Source of the DNA: JBFLVN01 sp040758475
GTDB taxonomy: Bacteria; JAGRBM01
Direction of reading: 5' to 3'
Assembly (NCBI GenBank): GCA_040758475.1
Contig: JBFLVN010000130.1
Location: forward strand, 1-10,415
Length of the DNA stretch: 10,415 bases
The notes beneath the pieces are model-generated. The model was not told the origin of the DNA and made no database searches. It saw only the letters and a program-made list of their open reading frames with translations. A program made the translations under genes and the position numbers. Every line of letters begins with the position of its first letter. Positions within the stretch are counted from its first letter, which is position 1. This document shows positions 7,453 through 10,415 of the stretch, in pieces.

Positions 7453-7881
7453 ATGAAGCTCGAACGCCTTGCCTTCGGAAACGCCGTCACGGCCGAACCC
7501 CACCAGAGCGTACGGCAAGTGGCCCGCCAGATGCAGAAAAGCGGCGTGGGTTCCGTCGTGGTCGTCACCCGGAAGAAGCCCCTGGGGATCGTCACCGACC
7601 GGGACATCGCCACCTGGATCGCCCGCGGCGGCAAGGACGCCGACGGTACCCACGTGGGGCAGATCATGAGCCAGTGGCCCCTCATCGCTTCGACGGACAG
7701 CGAACTCGAACCGGTGGTGGACCAGATGGCGAAAAAAGGCGTCCACCGCATTCCCATCGTCAACCGCAAGAACGACGTGGTGGGAGTCCTCTCCTTCGAC
7801 AACGTGATCGAACTCGTGGCCCGCTACATGAGAGACCTGGCCGAAGTGGTCGAAAAGCCCAAGGGGAAAGTGCGGCGGTAG
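7453..7881 (+). CDS. Two-CBS-domain protein
   Basis: A 142-residue protein made almost entirely of a tandem CBS pair (Bateman module). CBS1 is about 12-58 with GIVTDRD (45-51). CBS2 is about 68-123 with HRIPIVN (98-104) and GVLSFDNVIEL (111-121). CBS pairs bind adenosine nucleotides (AMP, ATP, SAM, c-di-AMP) in the inter-domain cleft; the T/S-x-x-D motif Asp residues that contact ribose are present (Asp-49/51 region and Asp-116). No catalytic or transport domain is attached, so it probably acts as a soluble sensor for a partner that is not adjacent. The start is firm: GGAGG lies 7 bases before ATG 7453, while the open frame upstream (from 7351) contains leader hairpins and no domain. The tail is basic (KPKGKVRR). 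Confidence 0.9.
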   Translation: MKLERLAFGNAVTAEPHQSVRQVARQMQKSGVGSVVVVTRKKPLGIVTDRDIATWIARGGKDADGTHVGQIMSQWPLIASTDSELEPVVDQMAKKGVHRIPIVNRKNDVVGVLSFDNVIELVARYMRDLAEVVEKPKGKVRR

Positions 7882-7909
7882 TTTTCCCGGTCAGCTCCCG
7901 GCGGCTTCA

Positions 7910-8029
7910 CATACCTCACCCCCTCCGCTTTGCTCCTCCCCCTCTCCGCATCGGCGGAGAGGGGGAATTTCCGGCCCCTCTCCGTCGATACGGAGAGGGG
8001 TGGGGCCGAAGGCCCCGGGGTGAGGTGTG
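7910..8029. repeat. 120-bp cloverleaf-like palindromic intergenic element
   Basis: The outer arms, 7910-7922 and 8017-8029, pair over 13 positions (one G-T wobble), with core CCTCACCCC / GGGGTGAGG. Inside are three hairpins. Hairpin 1: 7937-7949 with 7954-7966, 13 bp, loop ATCG. Hairpin 2: 7975-7985 with 7990-8000, 11 bp, loop CGAT. Hairpin 3: 8002-8007 with 8011-8016, 6 bp, loop GAA, directly abutting the outer stem. Hairpins 1 and 2 share the arm CCCCTCTCCG and have mutually complementary loops. No T-run follows, so it is not a classic terminator, and there is no room for a protein. It lies between two plus-strand genes. The layout resembles dispersed palindromic intergenic repeats seen in G+C-rich bacteria; copy number cannot be judged from one window. 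Confidence 0.8.
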
Positions 8030-8063
8030 CTTCGCAAACGCGGCGTGCTATTCCCCTCCCGCC

Positions 8064-8951
8064 ATGCGGGAGTTTTCCAAAACCACGCTTCACGCCGGAC
8101 CGCTAGCCTTCTCCGCCCTTACTGAAGGCGAGGGCCCTCTGGTTCTTTGCCTGCACGGGTTTCCCGACGGGAACCGGAGTTTTCGCGAGCAGATGCCCGC
8201 CCTCGCGGCGGCCGGTTACAAGGCCGTAGCCCCCTTCCTTCGCGGCTACGAGCCCTCCTCCCAACCCAAAGACGGCGGCTACCACGTCGTGCGCCTCGCC
8301 GAGGACGTGATCGGATGGCTCGATGATTTGAAGGCCGATAAAGTCCATATCGTGGGGCACGACTGGGGCGCGATCGTGGGTTATGCCGCCTGCACCCTGG
8401 CACCCCAGCGCTTCAAGTCCCTTACGACCATCGCCGTCCCGCACCTTCGCCGCATGAACGCCGGCATCCGGGAACATCCGGGGCAGCTCCGCAATTCCTG
8501 GTACATGCTCTTTTTCCAGCTCCGGGGCTTTGCCGACTTCGCCGTCGAGCGGCAGGATTTCGCCTTCATCGAACGCCTCTGGCGCGACTGGTCCCCCGGC
8601 TGGAACTATCCCAAGGAAGAGATGGACGAAGTGAAGAAGGCTTTCCGGCAGCCGGGGGTTTTAAAAGCGGCCCTCGGATACTACCGGGCCCTCTTCGATC
8701 TCATCTCCCCCGCCGCCCGCGAGTCGATCCGGCTTACTTCCGCCAAGGTCCAGGTCCCCACCCTGGCCCTTACGGGCGAGACCGACGGGTGCATGGACAC
8801 CCGCCTCTACGACGCCGTCATGTACGAAAGCGACTTCCCCAAGGGCCTCAAGATGGAGCGCCTCGCCGGGGCCGGTCACTTCCTCCACCAGGAAAAGCCC
8901 GACAAGGTGAATCCCCTCATCGTCGAGTGGATCAAGAAGCATTCGGACTGA
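8064..8951 (+). CDS. Alpha/beta hydrolase, epoxide hydrolase / dehalogenase type
   Basis: A 295-residue alpha/beta-hydrolase. HGFP at 31-34 supplies the oxyanion hole, RGYEPSS (60-66) is the usual RGYGxS strand end, and Asp-100 in VGHDWGA (97-103) is the nucleophile, which makes this an epoxide hydrolase or dehalogenase rather than a Ser-esterase. Asp-241 or Asp-245 (GETDGCMD) is the likely acid and His-272 (GAGHFLHQEKP) the base. The cap (about 128-230) contains NSWYMLFFQ and LGYYRALF; Tyr-206/207 sits where epoxide hydrolases carry a ring-opening Tyr, favouring epoxide hydrolase over haloalkane dehalogenase. No signal peptide, so cytoplasmic. The ATG at 8064 has no recognisable SD, but no better start precedes HGFP. 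It follows the palindromic element, so a promoter of its own or coupling to the CBS gene is unresolved. The substrate is unknown. Confidence 0.88.
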   Translation: MREFSKTTLHAGPLAFSALTEGEGPLVLCLHGFPDGNRSFREQMPALAAAGYKAVAPFLRGYEPSSQPKDGGYHVVRLAEDVIGWLDDLKADKVHIVGHDWGAIVGYAACTLAPQRFKSLTTIAVPHLRRMNAGIREHPGQLRNSWYMLFFQLRGFADFAVERQDFAFIERLWRDWSPGWNYPKEEMDEVKKAFRQPGVLKAALGYYRALFDLISPAARESIRLTSAKVQVPTLALTGETDGCMDTRLYDAVMYESDFPKGLKMERLAGAGHFLHQEKPDKVNPLIVEWIKKHSD

Positions 8952-8995
8952 CAGTATCCCCCTGTTTATCAAAAGCCGCTGATTTGGCAATTTTC

Positions 8996-9078
8996 AATAG
9001 GGCATAACCTATTTTCGTATTGACTTTTTATAGGTTTTAACCTATTAAAATATAAAATAAAATAGGGTATAACTTATG
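8996..9078. promoter_or_regulatory. Array of three 18-bp operators upstream of the HTH/Fic pair
   Basis: Three related dyads: AATAGGGCATAACCTATT (8996-9013), TATAGGTTTTAACCTATT (9029-9046) and AATAGGGTATAACTTATG (9061-9078). The shared form is ATAGG-N6-CCTAT, with one mismatch in the third right arm. Centre distances are 33 and 32 bases, about three helical turns, so all sites face the same side of the DNA. The second fills the -35/-10 spacer and the third covers the weak SD and the start codon. The gene downstream encodes an HTH protein, so autorepression is the likely use (inference). Confidence 0.8.
9020..9048 (+). promoter_or_regulatory. Promoter of the mobile mystery A/B operon
   Basis: TTGACT (9020-9025, 5 of 6 to the sigma-70 -35 consensus) and TATTAA (9043-9048, 4 of 6 to -10) are 17 bases apart, in a very AT-rich stretch that contrasts with the G+C-rich surroundings. 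The operator dyad at 9029-9046 occupies the spacer. The start codon is 27 bases after the -10 box, with AGGG (9064-9067) as a weak SD. Confidence 0.65.
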
Positions 9079-9537
9079 AAAATTTCGCCTCTATCAGCTC
9101 GATCCCGCGAACGCCTGGACCAGCGTTTCGAGAGCATGCGTCCTGTGGCAGGTATTGAGCCTCCTGTCCGTGGCTGGATCAAAGCGATCCGGGAAGCCAT
9201 CGGCATGTCCTCTGCGCAGCTTGCCGGGCGCCTGGGAGTCACGCAACCGACCGTCACCGAGATCGAACAATCGGAAGTAAAAGGAACGATCCAGCTCAAC
9301 ACGTTGCGCCGGGCGGCCGAAGCGATGAACTGCACGCTTGTATACACCCTTGTGCCAAAGGCCCCCCTCGAAACGATGGTTCAGGAACGGGCCCGCGAAG
9401 TGGTCCGGCGGCGGTTGCGGTCCGTCGAACACTCCATGGCGCTGGAAGATCAAGCGGTGCCCTCGAAGGAATTCGAGAAGCGAATCGATGCGTTGGCCCG
9501 GGAAGTAAGGGCCCGGGAGCTCTGGAAGGAAAAATGA
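9076..9537 (+). CDS. Mobile mystery protein A: HTH regulator/antitoxin partner of Fic protein
   Basis: A 153-residue protein of the 'mobile mystery protein A' type, recognised from the HTH gene placed directly upstream of a Fic-domain gene and from its layout. Residues about 32-84 are an XRE/Cro-like HTH: GWIKAIREAIGMSSAQLAGRL leads (two parts, 33-43 and 44-53), with recognition helix around VTQPTVTEIEQSE (55-67). A strand (CTLVYTLVP, 86-94) and a charged helical C-terminus follow. Residues 120-125, SMALED, closely resemble the (S/T)xxxE(G/N) helix with which Fic antitoxins occupy the ATP site. Expected roles: repression of its own operon at the operator array, and holding the Fic partner inactive (inference). 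Its stop overlaps the next start by four bases (ATGA), implying translational coupling. The family is typically found on plasmids and other mobile DNA. Confidence 0.88.
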   Translation: MKISPLSARSRERLDQRFESMRPVAGIEPPVRGWIKAIREAIGMSSAQLAGRLGVTQPTVTEIEQSEVKGTIQLNTLRRAAEAMNCTLVYTLVPKAPLETMVQERAREVVRRRLRSVEHSMALEDQAVPSKEFEKRIDALAREVRARELWKEK

Positions 9538-10121
9538 GCGATCTTTTTTCCCAGCCCGACGGCGCGGCGACGCCGCTGACCGACGATGAAAAACGGGATC
9601 TCAAGCCAAGCTCCATCTCCAATCGCGCCGAACTGAACGAGGCCGAACAGGAAAACATCCTGCGCGGCCAGGCCTGGGCGCTCGGGAGGGAGCGAGACAT
9701 CCTGACCGAGGAGTTCGTCAAGAAACTCCACTACCACATGTTCAACGACGTCTGGTGGTGGGCGGGAAAATACCGCACGAGCCAGCGAAACATCGGAATC
9801 GACTATTGGAGAATCCCCGAAGACCTGGGCAATTTATTGGCTGACACCAGAACGTGGATCGAGAAGAAATCTTATCCACCCAACGAGATAGCCGTCCGCT
9901 TTCATCACCGTCTGGTACAGATTCACCCGTTCCCAAACGGGAATGGAAGGTTCGCGCGGCTTGCGGCCGACCTCCTCGCCGCGCGGCTTGGAGAGAGACC
10001 GTTTTCCTGGGGGAGCGAAAGCCTGCGCGACGCGAGCGAAGCCCGGAAGCGTTACATCCAGGCCCTCCGCGCCGCCGATAAATACGATTACGGCCTGCTA
10101 ATAAGTTTTGCCAGATCGTAG
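9534..10121 (+). CDS. Mobile mystery protein B: Fic-domain protein (putative toxin, nucleotidyltransferase)
   Basis: A 195-residue Fic protein. The active-site loop is HPFPNGNGR (131-139): His-131 is the catalytic base, Asn-137 and Arg-139 bind the nucleotide phosphates, and Asn-135 stands where AMPylators usually have the Mg-binding Asp/Glu. The YRTSQRNIG...WRIP region (80-95) should form the substrate-clamping flap. VWWWAGKYR (73-81) is typical of this branch. The N-terminal helix ELNEAEQENILRG (33-45) contains ExxxEN, resembling an inhibitory helix but with Glu instead of Ser/Thr. Fic enzymes transfer AMP or related groups to target-protein hydroxyls; the target here is unknown. ATG at 9534 overlaps the upstream stop, and AAGGA precedes it within the upstream gene. 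Together with protein A this looks like a toxin-antitoxin-like or otherwise regulated mobile module. Confidence 0.9.
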   Translation: MSDLFSQPDGAATPLTDDEKRDLKPSSISNRAELNEAEQENILRGQAWALGRERDILTEEFVKKLHYHMFNDVWWWAGKYRTSQRNIGIDYWRIPEDLGNLLADTRTWIEKKSYPPNEIAVRFHHRLVQIHPFPNGNGRFARLAADLLAARLGERPFSWGSESLRDASEARKRYIQALRAADKYDYGLLISFARS

Positions 10122-10415
10122 GGAGAGATGCTGTATCTTTCTTTTCCCTGAAAATTAGGTTAAAATAAAACAAGTTCCCGCACGCCCGTTAATTTTCATT
10201 CATGGGCGCATTCGGGCGTTTTGGCTTTCTTCTTGCTTTCCTCTCTGTCATCTCTCGGATAACCCAATGCTCCAGATACCCCACATCTCCGCGAAAAAAC
10301 TTTGGCCATCTTGGCCATGTTCCCCCGCTGTTCAGACGCCGGATGGATTTGGACGAATCCGGATGCATCCTCAAAAAAACGATGATCACCTTGCCGGGGA
10401 AGATGGCCATGAAAA
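10122..10415. other. Region after the Fic gene without a recognised gene
   Basis: The first 50 bases are AT-rich and contain one operator-like half, ATTAGGTT (10154-10161). ACGCCCG (10182-10188) and CGGGCGT (10213-10219) form a 7-bp inverted repeat with a 24-base loop followed by TTTT, a poor terminator candidate for the Fic transcript. On the minus strand, one frame is open from the right edge to TGA at 10196, with an internal ATG at 10318 (40 residues, MAKMAKVF start, SKKKAKTPE near the end). An overlapping frame runs 10410-10189 (73 residues, MAIFPGKVII start, basic end). I recognise neither product. The part cut off on the right could decide whether a gene ends here. Confidence 0.4.

Noticed and set aside
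7910..8029. CRISPR array
   Set aside because: The repeats are inverted hairpin arms of unequal unit length with no regular spacers.
8989..10198. AATTTTCA direct repeat at 8989-8996 and 10191-10198 as a target-site duplication of the A/B module
   Set aside because: Only 8 AT-rich bases, inside AT-rich stretches; chance is a sufficient explanation without an empty-site comparison.
10182..10222. Intrinsic terminator for the Fic operon
   Set aside because: The 7-bp stem has a 24-base loop and only four T's follow; noted in the region entry but too weak to call.

Overview
The window is G+C-rich chromosomal DNA from a Gram-negative bacterium. Two lipoproteins with Cys-23 lipoboxes, an OmpA-type peptidoglycan-binding domain and a LysM domain all point to an outer membrane. 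Gene content and codon use resemble deltaproteobacteria and similar G+C-rich, often uncultured lineages, but no rRNA or other lineage marker is present, so I do not name a taxon.

Left and centre (1-7310), all on the minus strand and read from right to left: miaB (tRNA ms2i6A synthase), a DUF151 bifunctional-nuclease-family protein, cdsA (CDP-diacylglycerol synthase), a gamma-class carbonic-anhydrase-like protein, a stand-alone cyclic-nucleotide-binding-fold protein, a Ppx/GppA phosphatase, an OmpA-domain lipoprotein, and a DUF4398-like/LysM lipoprotein that runs off the left edge. From cdsA to the phosphatase the gaps are only 11-14 bases, so these four are probably one transcript. The set is housekeeping: tRNA modification, phospholipid synthesis, phosphate/alarmone turnover and envelope anchoring.

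Middle right (7311-8951): a divergent promoter region, then on the plus strand a two-CBS-domain protein and an epoxide-hydrolase-like alpha/beta hydrolase. Between these two lies a 120-bp palindromic element with a 13-bp outer stem and three internal hairpins, probably a dispersed intergenic repeat.

Right (8952-10415): the accessory part. An AT-rich promoter with three near-identical 18-bp operators spaced about three helical turns apart precedes a 4-base-overlapping gene pair, which I recognise as 'mobile mystery protein A' (HTH) and 'mobile mystery protein B' (Fic domain). The pair looks like a Fic toxin with an autoregulating partner. Protein A also carries a C-terminal SxxxED sequence close to the (S/T)xxxE(G/N) motif by which Fic antitoxins block AMP transfer, which suggests that one protein is both repressor and inhibitor. 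The last ~290 bases hold only small unrecognised minus-strand reading frames.
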